Shown piece by piece: positions 47,101-58,377 of a stretch of 64,000 nucleotides of DNA; within the stretch, counting starts at the first letter, position 1; each line of letters begins with the position of its first letter. Under the pieces are notes generated by a model. That model was not told the origin of the DNA. It was given only the letters and a program-made list of their open reading frames with translations, and ran no database searches. A program made the position numbers and the translations under genes. Source of the stretch: Steinernema hermaphroditum (Eukaryota > Nematoda > Chromadorea > Rhabditida > Steinernematidae); assembly GCA_030435675.1 (NCBI GenBank), contig CM059623.1:16204205-16268204 (forward strand), written 5' to 3'.

Positions 47101-49361
47101 GACGCCGCGATTCACTTTTTTTCTAGAAATGTTCTACTGAAGAATGTTAACGTCTCTTTCTGATAGACAAGATGATAAAATAAACGACCGGTCACCCTAG
47201 CGGTCTATGATAACGCCTCCAGTTGTTTCACGTCAAAGACAATATGTTGAAAAATGGTCACTTTGTTTTACCCTGCTTTGTATTACGATCAGTGATTACA
47301 ATTACAAAAAAAACTGACTTAATCCTCCTACAGCTGATCATCGGGTGTCGTCTGCTCACCTAACTCCCGATAATGATCGGTTTCCGTCTTCTCTAATCCC
47401 AAAAGAAGCACTTAAGCCTAAGCCTAGAAAAATACCGTACCTTTTTCGCTTTTTTCCTCTTTGTCGGAAACGGAGGACGCCGATCGATGTACCGTAATCT
47501 CCACCTTTTCTTGAGGGACCTCATTTTGATGAAGCTCACTGACTGGAGCATCCAAGTCGGTTTCCCGTGGTGGAGGAACTACGGTATCCGTAGTCGACGT
47601 GGACGTATTCGATGGAAGGCGTGGACGGCGATTTGGTGGTGGCGGTGCTCGACATGTTTTGTTAGATTTGAGTGTCCCATTTCGGCCAATGCGTACAGTG
47701 CCGGTTTTGCTGGAAACCGAGCTGAAATCAGATTTTGGGTACATTGCATCGCACATTGGGGACGTATGTGAAAGGAAGGGGTTCAGCTGATAACGGCCTC
47801 TGATTGTGGTTTACGAGCTGAGAAAGTGAGAAACTGCTCGGTACGTTATATGAGACCGCGTGACTAATTAGCGATAAACAGCAAGTGCTGAAGAGAACAG
47901 TAATATGACGCTAACTTCAGCGTTCAAATGCAGCGACTTCTTTTGGTCCTCACCCGAATACTACATATGAATAGCGTGGAATAGCCAGCTTTTTGACTTC
48001 GAAAGTGTGAGAAGACCATTGTTGTATGCTGTTCACGCTCATCGGACAATCTCCATATTGTGTTTTCAAACAATATATTACTTTTTTGACTTCAAAGTTG
48101 AGTGATCTTAAGAAAATGCACGCTCACAGAGATAGATATCAGACATTTACGTCTGTGAGACAAACCACTAGAGAGAGAGACCCTTTTCATCGCGTCTGTG
48201 GTGTAATGGTCAGCATGGTTGCCTTCCAAGCAATCGACAGGGGTTCGATTCCCCTCAGACGCAGAAGTTTTTGACTCGGTTTCTTTTTTTCGTTTCGAGG
48301 TGAACTGGTGACATCCGAACAGTCGTACGAGTTCACTTCGTAAGAAGATCTGTTGAGTTTTGGTTTGTGACTCTGTGTGACAGTTCGTGCAGTATTGAAC
48401 CATGTTCTTCAAGAAAAACACGTTCTGATTGCTTCCATATTGATAGGCTTTGTGGATTCTTTCCAAGTGCCTCATACTGTCTTCGCAGGCCTTGAATTTA
48501 CAAATTATAGCGCTTGATAATAGACTACGTCACGCTTCTTGTAAGTCTAACCCTCCCAAACCAAAAACCTGTATAGGTCAGACCACAAACTCCAGATTAA
48601 GTCATTAAGAAGAAGTTTTGTTGAATGGTCGCGGTTACTAATTAATCAAACAGACTACCCGAGGATTGCACCTATCAAAGACTGTCTGTTTTTCGTGTTT
48701 TGACTCAAATATTTACTTATTTGAAAAACTCGAAAATAAAGCGTGAATTAGCGAATCGTCACTAGGCAGAATGACTCAAGCTCTAAGAATTCAATGATGT
48801 CATGTTTGTTTATTTTGTTGAGTGAGAATGTAGTAAACATCTCGGAATGCCGTCCAAAGACTACCGAACGAAATCCGTGAATGCATTTGAATAGTGATTT
48901 CAAACAAGAGACTTCTAGTAACCGACAAAGCGGAGATCACATTATAAAACACGCTTCCTCGACTTGACTCAATGACTCGACGTTTTTCGACTCGAATACC
49001 AACCTTGCTAGCGTCAACATGTGAAACCTTACCTTCTAACTGTCATAATATGTCCAATGACCCACACATAATCTTCACTATGTGACCTTTCGGTCTCTAC
49101 TGCACATTCTCTCTGGTTCGGAAGTGCTCAACTCACCCAGACTTTTGCTTGTCAACGGAAGGAGTCCTTCGGATCGACGGTCTTTTCTCCACGACGGAAG
49201 TGGATACCGACGGCGCCGGCGCCGGGTCGACGCCTTTTTTCTTCTGAAAGGTCATCAAAGTGATAAGAAATACAGTGACGTAGACGTACCTTCCGGAAGA
49301 TGTCCAAGAAACCGCCGAAGCGCCGTTTGCCGACCGTCCCTCCTGGCTCCTTTTTCGCCAT
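41110..49361 (-). CDS. Proline-rich protein with C-terminal WH2 actin-binding motif (Cordon-bleu-like?)
   Basis: Seven exons join in phase: 49290-49361, 49137-49243, 47441-47721, 43084-43448, 42780-43038, 41256-42655, 41110-41208, giving 860 residues. The start MAKKEPGGTVGKRRFGGFLD is basic; next come RAPPPPNRRPRLP, a predicted coiled segment (FLNDLQREYLNLKTMFDRF..), an acidic Ser-rich region (DDSFSEDEDDS) and about 460 residues rich in Pro, Ser, Thr and Lys including a polyproline run (GPPAPPPPPPPAKSP). The last exon holds DPRDELMAAIRNAGG..LKKV, a WH2 motif that binds actin monomers. A single C-terminal WH2 behind Pro-rich sequence recalls Cordon-bleu-like proteins, but I cannot prove orthology. 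Every junction keeps phase (0, 2, 1, 0, 1, 0). Introns 2 and 3 are 1.4 and 3.6 kb and may hide alternative exons. A tRNA-Gly lies in intron 2 on the opposite strand. Confidence 0.8.
46090..46400. promoter_or_regulatory. GC-rich intronic island with TAATTA sites
   Basis: A CpG-rich block carries GTCGACTAATTAGCCGC (TAATTA at 46146-46151) and GCAATTAATCGGC close by, followed by GTCGCCGTAGGGTCGTCGCG. It resembles the islands in the rimb-1 introns in size, composition and motif content. Confidence 0.3.
46920..46992 (-). repeat. tRNA-like relic, family copy B
   Basis: On the minus strand the 73 bases run from TGTCTGTGTGGCTCATTGCG to GGCCTGGATCCC, with GGTCGGTTCGACGCTGG as B-box-like segment. By eye roughly 60 positions match copy A at 25345-25418, and similarity ends at the same borders. 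The ends do not form an acceptor stem. It is a decayed tRNA-like unit or SINE head. Confidence 0.5.
48192..48263 (+). tRNA. tRNA-Gly (TCC)
   Basis: The 72 bases fold as a complete tRNA. Acceptor stem GCGTCTG pairs with CAGACGC and is followed by discriminator A. The D-arm segment is TGGTGTAATGGTCAGCA. The anticodon stem TTGC/GCAA encloses CTTCCAA with anticodon TCC, and the T arm is AGGGGTTCGATTCCCCT. It matches nematode tRNA-Gly(TCC) from memory. It lies in intron 2 of the minus-strand WH2 gene, on the opposite strand. Confidence 0.96.
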
Positions 49362-49537
49362 CGCCAAGTTCGTCTGTTCGCTGAATAAGGAATTTTTTGG
49401 AAAGCAGTCAGTGACACGGGGCGCGCGCGGCCACTCACGATTTGTCACTTTTGGCCGGGGCGATTGTTAGTCGCCGGGCGTTCGCGGTGGCCCCAATTGT
49501 CAACGCACTGTCATTCGGCGGCGCCACCACCCAAACA

Positions 49538-49549
49538 CGTATATAAATA
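49538..49549 (-). promoter_or_regulatory. Candidate TATA box for the WH2-protein gene
   Basis: The minus strand reads ATTTATATACGTG about 180 bases upstream of the ATG at 49361. A GC-rich stretch and an acceptor-like CCTTATTCAG (near 49382) lie between. This fits a promoter with a short trans-spliced 5' UTR. Confidence 0.35.
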
Positions 49550-52500
49550 ATGTGCAATAAAGGAGAGTAGACTGAAGTGGCGCGGGAAAAAGGAGAAGGT
49601 GCTTGAAGGCGGCGGTTCCGGGATGTGTCGGGATTTTTTGTTTTTGTTTGTTCAACGATAGCTATTTCAAAGCGAATCAAGCACAGTCAAAACTTTTATT
49701 ACTCATCTCGCTTTCTCGCGATCTGCTCGACGCTGGTCACAAGTGAAATAGAAAGAAACGTCCAAATTATTGTTTTGTTTTACACACGGTTCACCATACC
49801 GTAGCTGTTAGAAAAATAACCGGTTGTACGAAAATTCAAAATTGAGTCCGAGAAGATTGAGCCGGGGATTACATCTCCAGGATTCAATGTGCTCTAGGAG
49901 AAGAAGCTCTAGTGCCTCGAACAAGTGGGAAGCCTCATTTCCATCCTTTAGATTCATCAAGGAAACTTCCGCGAGGCTAGGAAATGCACGCAGCTATCAA
50001 GAGCTCACCGCTCGATCAGCTCCTAGCTGGTCGCAACATATAGAAACATCCAATTTATTGTTTCGTTTGGAGATCCGATAGAACCACCGGCCACAAAAAT
50101 AACGACTGTCAGGAAAGGTCAATGATGCTCCTTACCAAATACATTTTGGCTGCTCCCGGAAGTACTGTATCCGCTGTATGTTCTGATTCCCAATTCATGG
50201 ATAAGGCCTCTCCTCTCATCCGCTCCTACCCTGTATGGTAATTTGGACGAATAAAAATTCCACGAAACGTCACCTCATCACCTAATGCACATTTAATAAA
50301 ACTGAAAGGTTCTCACTATTTCCATCGGTACGTATTGCCCACGCACTAAGCACGCTTTGTAGTTGCTAATACGGAAAGCTGGCATGGAACGTTACATCAG
50401 CAATTCAGGAGATTTCCATGGCTGCATAAATATGAAATCGCGCTCACTCGAAGATTTAGTGAATTAGAGTACGCGCATTCTTGCTGTCCAGCGAATCGTG
50501 AAAGCGGCTAACGTCAAACGACTATCTTTCACATGTAAATATTGCGAAGAGTGCGAAAGAAATTCGATGTCCGCATCCACAGACACGGCCTATTGGAGTA
50601 ACAGTGAGAAAGAGCGTAGCTCTCTTTGATCGCTCGGAGATGACCGTTCTACGACTAGATGAGGCGAGCTGCAGCTCGCTTTTGGATATGGGCTACAAAT
50701 CTGATAAGTTCAATGAACAGCGGTCCTGCTGGGATTGGATCAGAAGGCCAAATGAAACTGACAAGGAACCACCCCAAGCGATAGTTGAAAATCGAAATTG
50801 TGTAACGGATAAGCGAGATCTTAGGTATTCCAGGCCAGTATAGCCAATGACCGAAATAGAATAGGCTTTGTCGCTCTGGCATCTAAAAGGATAAGAGGAG
50901 AGAGGTGAGCTCGAAAGATCGAAAAACAGCTTTACAATAAAGGTAAAGTTTGGGTTAGCAGTTTTTTCTTATGAATAATTCTTTTGGGTGCAAAAATGAG
51001 GAAAATGTTTCAAAATAAGCCTGCAATAGCGCACAAAATTTCAGCCCTTTATAATACTACCCGGTCACTCTAGAATGTTACTCACCTTGGGCCACGAAGT
51101 CCTATATTTTGCTGCATATGTTGTCGTTCTTTGACTAAACAAAACAGAAAATGAAATTAAAGTGGCTCAGAGCCAAATCCGCCCCCTGGCCAGCACTTCA
51201 GATTTCGGACTGAACTACGTGCAGCGGGACCCGAAGGAAGTGAGGGATTTCCGCTAACCCGCTTTTTATCAGGATGACGAATGATCCATTAGAATAATGA
51301 CAAGCTCCAGCGTGTTACATTCGCGCACTCAGCCCTTAAGCCGATTCCCCTGCGCATGCCGATCCTCCACATTTTCTCTAATGGATATGGAAAAAATGAT
51401 TAGGACACTAATCTCGAACGGCAAGTGTCGCTTAATCTCGATTGCTTAATCCCCAAATGGTGCATACGGTCGCGGATACGGTACTTCCGTGAAAGTTTTT
51501 GAATATTTCTTACAGGGCCAAAGTAGGTCACTGTGCAACAAGAATGTTGTTCTTAAATATGGAATAGAGGTATCGAAGCATGTACAATAAATCAGCATCT
51601 GAGGGCAAACAGGGCGCTCGGGGGTAGCTCGGTTTAGGTAAATGTTCCAGAAAATTCTGCATATAGAATACCTATCACAGTCGGAGCATGCGACACAAAT
51701 CGCTCCGGACATTGTTATGCCAGCCATTCGAGCCAAGTAATAATAAGTGCTATGTCCAGGGTAGGAGCATTGATCAAAAAAAATTAATCAGCGGACTTCC
51801 TTTAGGTCGCTCTAGGAAAGACCGAAAACCATAAATAACACAATTTTCAAAGAACACTATTATCGAGCACCCAGAGAAGACTCGAATTATTGTGTTTTCG
51901 AATTCTCCATCATTTGGAATCTCCGAGAATTAATTAATTTAATTGTCGCTCTCTTCACTATTCGAGCTGTTTATCTGAATTGTTTTGAACCCTACGAAGC
52001 AATTTTCATTTTAAATCTTGGCGTACAGTGCTGCTCCTCCCTATGGGCATCTTGTACGGGCAGTGGCTTTTCGATGACCTGTATAAGAGGGATGTTCTAT
52101 CTTAGCACAAGGGAGTCTTTGATGAGCAAAGCATAATCCTAATTACTCCACGTACATCACGAAGCCTATAACGCCATTTAAAATGGTAAGCGCATAAACA
52201 TTGCATCCTACTCGAAGTGATAGCAAAGGAAAGTGAGGTGTGAGACCCTAAGAAATGGATTCCACAGAGTCACGCAAGTGATGAAGAATGATGTCAGCGA
52301 GGTGAAAATTGAGTGGGAGCTGCAAATCGGGAAAGCGCATTTCCGAATCCTACAATGGGGTGATAAATTTGAATGGCGATAAATGGTTATGGATTCTAGA
52401 ATGGTGCTCTCAACGAAGAACCGAGTGTTAAGAACTTAACGGTCCATCTAATGTTCGGTGGATAATTGAATAGGACTAACTTCCCGTAACCACTCAATAT

Positions 52501-53599
52501 TTTCGTGCGCGGATATTTAAAAAGTGGTCCACTATCCCTTAGGACCAGAAGATCCCACTTGTTTTTAGGTCAACCTTTGTATCTTTAAAAATGGGAAAAG
52601 GATGCCAGATGAATGACGATATTCCTAGATCGCGCATGGTCATCCATTGTATCGTGGAAAGGATAAGACAAAGATCAGGCATAGAATAGACGAGTATTGT
52701 TGTTGTGGATAAGACTATCCTTAAGCTCTGGATTAGTAAATGATCCACAATCTGTCATCAAAGGGAACCAGATTACCCGACGATAGCAACCGCTTGAGAG
52801 AATAGACTTCATAAAAAAAACTCGTAATGAATAAGCTCGATCTAGTCAGCCGGTTGCACGATTAGGACTTGGCAAATTTCAAATATCTACTCAATAGAGA
52901 GAAGTTCGATATCAATGACAAATAACAGGTATCACTGATTTCACTGTAAATCGTGAAGGTACACTTGTAAATCCAGCAGAGGAGTCACACCGATAAATGG
53001 TACATTTCAACAACTAAATCGCCTTTTCCTGATCCTCACCGTGTACTTTTCGACGCAAATATTTGATTTTTCGCGAAGTACCCATGGGAATACAGCTTTT
53101 TAAGGGTGATGCCCTCATAAATCCCTCATCCAGATCGCCGTGCATTTCCAGAACCAGGACCAGAAACGTTCCTAAGGGCGAGCGCCCAAGGCGGCAAAGT
53201 CAAACAAAACGCGGAAAGTACGATCGGTCGCAATGCGATAAGAAGCGATTCGCGATCGATCGCACCATAAAAGTGTTCTTCTAGTGGCGCGGGCGGCAGC
53301 TGCATGCGAAGAAGTCGGAAGGGGCGAATTCCGGGGCCGCCGCCGACGGTGACGGAGATCATAGGCGCCTCGCGTGTTTGCATAAGGAGTTAGCGGCGAC
53401 AATTTGGAACGCGAATGACTAATCAATTTGACAGGAGAGGGGTGAAAGGGGATGACGTATATAAGAAGCACGGCAATGGTTGTAAAAGTCATTCAACTAC
53501 ATTGTACTACCGATGTACTTGAGACATTCTAAAATATATTTGATTGTCCGATACTAAATAAGCGAAAGCTAAAGATATAAGGGTTTGAACATTTGTATC

Positions 53600-53651
53600 C
53601 AGTGATGCTGATCAAGTACGAAATCCGGAATCGTTTTCGTCGGCATATCTG
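53600..53651. mobile_element. 52-bp hAT-like relic
   Basis: The stretch starts CAGTGATGC and ends GCATATCTG, an imperfect inverted pair like the copy at 30964. Flanks TTTGTATC and TTTCTGTC match at 6 of 8 positions. The interior is degenerate CCGGAATCG sequence. It is a probable decayed member of the same family. Confidence 0.4.
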
Positions 53652-53689
53652 TTTCTGTCGGTGGCCATCGGTCGGGTCGTCACCGTGCT

Positions 53690-53830
53690 CACTTTGAGGC
53701 TCGCCGAATGAGTTGAGTTAGCGGTAGTTCTTGTCCTTTCGTGCTGCCCTAAAATATCGCACCGGCTCGCAAAAGGCTTGGAACACCAGGGAGCCGTAGT
53801 TCCACGGTCTCGAGAAAAAGTCGACCACCG
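53690..53830 (+). repeat. Dispersed repeat, copy 2
   Basis: It shares CTCGCSGAATGAGWTGAGT and GGAGCYGTAGTTYCAC words in the same order with 20780-20890. Boundaries are approximate and the family is unidentified. Confidence 0.4.
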
Positions 53831-54283
53831 TCGGCGGTAGGAGAAATTGAGATATCGCTGAAAATCTAATGTGGGATAGGTCCACCAAATGCTCGTATAG
53901 TTTTCACTTCACCAGCTGTACCATACGCCGCGTCCCACTCGGATACAGCAGAAGCCGCTGAAGATTCTCCGCAGCTCTGAGGCTTACGCTGCCATCCAAG
54001 CTGAAGATGAGATCCCGCTCCGTCCGTAGTACTCAACTGCCACGCCTGGCCTGGTATTCAGCCTCATCGCCGCTCTGATAGCCGCACACACTGGCGGAAC
54101 AGCTGATCGCTCTGCTCCTATACCGTCTCCAGTCGAAGCCAGAAGAAGATCAACGCCAATCGTGTGATTCGTGCTTTCTTGTGGATGTATGAGACTTCTT
54201 ATAAAGCGTACGCCTTTGATACGAGAAGATAAACTCGTAAAAGACGTAAAGGTATAAAAGAATATGTGGGAAAGCAAAAACGT

Positions 54284-54352
54284 TTTGCCTGGATCCGAAC
54301 CATAGACCTTCTGGCTGAATCCAGTTCGTTCCAGATTTCAACCGAGTGCACC
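54284..54352 (-). repeat. tRNA-like repeat unit
   Basis: The minus strand reads GGTGCACTCGGTTGAAATC, CTGGAACGAACTGGATTCAG, then CCAGAAGGTCTATGG and TTCGGATCC, a tRNA-like order with a B-box-like end. It resembles each arm of the palindromic repeat at 10808-10929. It lacks a proper acceptor stem, so I do not call a tRNA gene. Confidence 0.4.
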
Positions 54353-54486
54353 GATTAATACTGTGCCCAATATTTGGAAAATAGTGAGGTGAGATCATTC
54401 TCGAAACCCTTGCGTGTCTCGGCCTAATTTTCAAGAAGCAGGAGCAGTCCTGTATCGACGCTAAAAGGGGCTGGCTCTTATCAAGG

Positions 54487-55520
54487 CTCTCATCTTGAAC
54501 TCATCATTTTCTCAGTTTTGCGCTCCTCATCGACACGTAAGTGCACACATCCATTTGCCCAAAGAAGACAACAAACAACAAAATCCACCATCCAGAGAAG
54601 CGGTTTTCAATGATAAGAAATACCTTCAAGGACATGGTGATACGTTTATGAGCAATCTGCGCACTTCAATTTCAGCATTTTTACCGGAAGTGAGGACAAA
54701 AACCAGCATAGTAGATTGAAAAGCATCGAATAAAGCATAATGATCAAACAGCATTAACTTCCAATTCATTTCTATGGCTCAAGATTATTAAGCCGGATTA
54801 AAAGTTAAGCCGGATTCGTTAATTGAAGCATGTTGATGAACCATCATCTTGAACTGCTTTCGTAAGCTCTATTCTGTAAAATAGTCAGCTTCTACAATTC
54901 GAACCTTCTTTACTGCTCCGGTTACTTCTCACATCGCCCTAGTATGTGGGATTACCAAAATCGAAAACTGCTCTCATCTTGAACTCACCATTTCAGTTCT
55001 TTATCGGCACGTAAGTGCACAAATCCATTTACTCAGCTGGGCCAAAGAAGACAAACAACAACAAAATTCGCCAAAGTGTACATCCAGGAAAGCGGTTTTA
55101 ATGATAAGACATAACTTTAAGGACATGATACATTTGTGAGCAATGTGTGCATTATCATTTCAAACATTCAATAGGACAAAAACGAGTATAGCAGATTGAA
55201 CGAGCAACGAATAAAGCATAATGATTCAAAAACACTAGTTTCCGAACTCATTTCTACAGTTCAGGATTATAAAGAGTTAAGCTGAATTCGTTACTTTACG
55301 CATGATGAATCACCGCATCATTATTTCTAGTAGTCAGCTTCTATTTCGTATTCGAAGTTTCTTTGCTTCTCCGGTTACTTGTCACATGGCCCTATTATGG
55401 GGGATTACCAAAATCGAAACTGCTCTCATCTTGAACTCACCATTTCAGTTCTTTATCGACACGTAAGTGCACAAATCCATGTACCCAGCTGGGCTAAGGA
55501 AAACAAAAAATGAAAACAAG
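54487..55520 (+). repeat. Tandem repeat, two full copies and one truncated copy
   Basis: Units start CTCTCATCTTGAACTCA at 54487, 54971 and 55423, so the periods are 484 and 452 bp. Shared words follow in order: CGACACGTAAGTGCAC, AATCCATTT, AAAGAAGACAA, AAGCGGTTTT, AATGATAAGA and AAGGACATG; before copies 2 and 3 lies GGGATTACCAAAATCGAAA. The third copy stops after about 100 bases, just before the TATA box of the CAP gene. No frame is conserved across copies, so the repeat is probably non-coding. Confidence 0.85.
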
Positions 55521-55559
55521 TATATTTTGATCAGACGAGGCAAACATCCCTTCAGATCG

Positions 55560-55567
55560 TATAAAAG
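55560..55567 (+). promoter_or_regulatory. TATA box of the CAP-protein gene
   Basis: TATAAAAG in the context CAGATCGTATAAAAGTGACGGG lies 40 bases before the ATG at 55600, the normal TATA-to-start spacing for a short 5' UTR. Confidence 0.65.
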
Positions 55568-55599
55568 TGACGGGACGGTAGCAAAGCACAGAACCCAGG

Positions 55600-56447
55600 A
55601 TGTCGCTACAGTGTCTTATTACTCTTGTTTCGGGTAAGAGCGACTCACTAAGGAAAGAATCGTCTCGTTCTAGTGGCCCTCTTCGTTTCCATCGAAGCAC
55701 AAGAGAACTGCGCCAATTCTGGGAGCCCTTTCGCGATGTCCGATCGAAAGGGCCTTGTCGACGCGCACAACAAGTTCCGCTCCTCGAATGCTCGCGGCCT
55801 GGAGAAGGACGGACCAAACGGAGGAAACGCCCCGAAAGCGAGCAATATGTACAAAATGAGCTACAGCTGCGAACTGGAGGCCATCGCCCAGGCGTGGGCC
55901 AACAAGTGTCTTTACAAACATTCGGGCCATGATGGACTTGGAGAGAATCTCTATACCGTGTGGCCGGCTCAGAATAATAATAGTAAGCGGATGCGGTTCG
56001 ATATTACACAATGTTTTGTATCCAGGTCCTCTGCAGGACGCGCCCGCTTCGTGGTGGTCAGAGCTTGTCGAGGATGGTGTTGGGCAGTACAGTGAAGACT
56101 TCACGATGACCGATGACGTTTTCAACGCTGGAACTGGACACTACACTCAGGTAACATGCTACCGAACAAGCCATTCCATTTTAATTGTTCAGATGGCCTG
56201 GGCTAGGACGACCGAAGTAGGTTGTGGCATCTCCCACTGCCGTAACGGACGCAAATCACAGTCGATCGTCGTCTGCAACTACCGTGAACAGTAAGACATC
56301 CCAACAAAACCGGTCAATATTCATAATCTCCCTAGGGGAAATTACATCGACGAGAAGATCTACGAGATCGGGGAGCCGTGCTCCAACTGCAACGAGTTCA
56401 CAGGTTCGACCTGCAGTCGCGCTGAAGGACTCTGCGTCAAGCCCTAA
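55600..56447 (+). CDS. Secreted CAP-superfamily (SCP/TAPS, venom-allergen-like) protein
   Basis: Five exons join in phase: 55600-55633, 55674-55982, 56026-56150, 56193-56290, 56336-56447, giving 225 residues. Residues 1-20 (MSLQCLITLVSVALFVSIEA) form a signal peptide interrupted by a 40-bp intron. The CAP domain follows: DRKGLVDAHNKFRSSNARG, CELEAIAQAWANKC, GLGENLYTVW, ASWWSELVEDGVG, the signature GTGHYTQMAWARTTEVGCG and VVCNYREQGNY. A C-terminal Cys-rich tail ends CSNCNEFTGSTCSRAEGLC. Nematode SCP/TAPS proteins are secreted and numerous; many are immune- or environment-responsive, but the role of this one is unknown. Four introns of 40-45 bp are typical of nematodes. A TATA box and a tandem repeat precede it. 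Confidence 0.93.
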
Positions 56448-57429
56448 TTCATTAAATTCTTCTCTTTGTTTTTAAATCCAAGTGTTCTTGAATCTTAAAT
56501 AATGTTCTTGAATCCATATATCATAAATTGTTAAAACAAGGACGATGTTATCATCATGACGATAAACTTTTGCAATACTCTCTTACAAAGAGGTGAGCAG
56601 GAGTGTTACATGTCAACTTAAAATGTATAGTAAGGTCATTTTTTCTCAAAATCTTATGTGCCGTCTCTTAAACTCCACAGAGCCAGAAGTAACCTAAATA
56701 ACTAAGACCAATGAGAAGCCGAATCCATTTCGGAGTCCGAGTGTCCCAGTGCGGAAAATTTGGGTTGCACAGCGTGTCATCATTTGGGTCCCTCCACCAT
56801 TGTTTCAATTGATAGAAAAATTCGTCGGTTTTGACAGCTTTGACCCAATCACGGCACGTGAGCGCTATTGAAAGCGGAACACAAAAGCGTCCGCGCTTTC
56901 GCGCCAAGACCACGCCCATGACCTCTAATTCTTGACCAGAGTTGTCCGGGTACCCGACCCGAAAACCCGAACCCGAACCCGAACCCGAAACGTTCGGGTA
57001 CCCGACCCGAAAACCCGAAACCGACACCCAAACCGGACCCGAAATCCCGAAAAACCCGACCCGAAAACCCGAACCCGCCAACTCTGTTCTTGACAGCCAG
57101 AAGATTAAATCAAAATTCATAAAGTGGAAAGTTCTCTGCTGAGCATTTTGCTGCCCGGCTGGAGAAGATTGAATGGAAATTAGGAAAGTTTATCCGTTTC
57201 TACGGTACGGCTTTCTCCAGGGACGCGAAAATTTCCACGCTGACACGCAGTTATAATGACTTTTAATTCTTATGCAGAGACTATGCTCAGAGTCCGAGAC
57301 CCGGACTACAACTGTTGAGTATTTCATTGCATTCCCTGTTTGTTGTTCCACGAGTAATTAAAACCACGTGAAAAAAAAATAAATACAGTTTATTGAATTA
57401 TGCTTTTTTCTGTATCATACAACGTAAGT
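56448..57429. other. Spacer between the CAP gene and the first cytochrome b561 gene
   Basis: No gene is recognised. It holds a hAT-like element (56937-57086). The CAP and b561 genes are convergent, so both 3' UTRs must lie here. A plus-strand frame near 56950-57140 is only the translated hexamer repeat. Confidence 0.5.
56937..57086. mobile_element. 150-bp hAT-like MITE filled with CCCGAA hexamers, perfect 8-bp target duplication
   Basis: The termini CAGAGTTG and CAACTCTG are exact inverted repeats. The octamer TTCTTGAC flanks both sides without mismatch (56929-56936 and 57087-57094). The interior consists of degenerate CCCGAA/ACCCGA hexamers with two GGGTACCCGACCCGAAAACC blocks. No transposase is encoded. 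The 8-bp duplication and CAGNG ends point to the hAT superfamily; the simple-repeat interior is unusual. It is the clearest of several related copies. Confidence 0.85.
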
Positions 57430-58377
57430 TCAGTCTTTCTGGGCGATTATTGCACTGAGCGCCGAGCAGAAGGCAATCAGCAGTGCAGTGGCGACGGCGA
57501 AAATTGCTCCTTGGACCAGGTATTGCTAAAATGCTTGTATGAAATACCTTCTCTCGACATAATGCTTACATAATCAACTTGTGTGGAACTTTCGAAATGT
57601 TTCTCAGATTCCGGGTCATCAAGAAGTGGCTGCTTGTCTCTGCGACCTCTCCACGCCATGAACTCGAGCATGAGTGTAGCAACGAAGATCACGCCGACAC
57701 AAAGGGAGCAGAATACTATTGCCGAAGTCGTAGAAGTGAGATGCTTGTAGAAGTAGACACAAGCAATGTAGATCGCTGTGGTGGCGAACAGCAGCGAGAT
57801 GATGCCGATGGAACGGTGGGCCCAGTTGAACAAAATGCGGAGGCGATGACGTGGACCACAGCGAAGGAGCGAGTTGAAGGGCTGGATCCAGGCAAGGAGC
57901 ACCGAGAAGAGGCCAAACATGGTGTGGTAGGCGGTAGAGGAGTAGTTTCTAGAGCCTCCTCCGACCTTCGGTCCTAGCCACCGCCACTCGTGGGCAACGA
58001 AGATGGTCGCCAATCCGACGATCATGAGGGCGGCAGCGATGAGGTTGAAGGTGCGATGCGTGTGGTACCAGAGACGAAGACCCATAGGAGTGTACTGCGT
58101 CAGGGAATCGCGAAAATATCGAGCACTTCCGACAGCAATGGGCACGAAGAAGAACCAAGCGAAAACGAAGGCAATGCCGTGGATTTTGGTCAAAAGCCAT
58201 TTCGTTTCGTGTGAGATGCTAGCCTGGGTCTTCTTTGATGTTTGGTTCTTCGAAGCATTGGATATCTAAACGTTAGAATACGAAGTACTGTTTCCAAGTG
58301 ATTTACTATACCAGTTCCGCCGCCAACGTCGTAAAGATGAGGGAGATGATCACAATTCGAAGCATCATGGGACCCAT
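57430..58377 (-). CDS. Cytochrome b561-domain protein, paralogue A
   Basis: Three exons, 58312-58377, 57570-58265 and 57430-57525, join in phase 0 and give 285 residues. The first exon encodes a signal peptide or N-terminal anchor (MGPMMLRIVIISLIFTTLAA), followed by ISNASKNQTS with potential N-glycosylation sites. The b561 core has hydrophobic helices with the four expected haem-ligand histidines: TKIHGIAF, LWYHTHRTFN, AYHTMFGL and NWAHRSIG. The final exon adds a last hydrophobic helix (IFAVATALLIAFCSALSAII). b561 proteins move electrons across membranes, often from ascorbate to ferric iron; there is no DOMON domain here, so it resembles the FRRS1-like b561 core alone. Paralogue B follows upstream on the same strand. 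Confidence 0.88.

Larger units (their letters stand above)
43449..47440 (-). other. Large intron 3 of the WH2-protein gene
   Basis: No exon is recognised in this 4-kb stretch. It holds a GC-rich block at about 43860-44060, an island with TAATTA at about 46090-46400 and a tRNA-like relic at 46920-46992. Short open frames near 45100-45500 on the minus strand have no recognisable motif. The block at 43.9 kb could be an internal promoter for a shorter isoform; this is speculation. Confidence 0.4.
49562..54486. other. Gene-poor stretch
   Basis: I recognise no gene here. A 79-codon plus frame at 50604-50843 and other short frames lack motifs and splice partners. A GC-rich block at about 53150-53470 ends in GACGTATATAAGAAGC (TATA-like, near 53458), which might mark a promoter or another island; no coding exon follows it. 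The stretch also contains a small hAT-like relic (53600-53651), a dispersed repeat (53690-53830) and a tRNA-like unit (54284-54352). Confidence 0.4.

Noticed and set aside
50604..50843. 79-codon plus frame in the gene-poor stretch
   Set aside because: No motif, no signal peptide, no splice partner and no conserved neighbour; likely chance.
56942..57142. 66-codon Pro/Glu/Lys-rich plus frame
   Set aside because: It is the translation of the CCCGAA hexamer interior of the hAT-like element.
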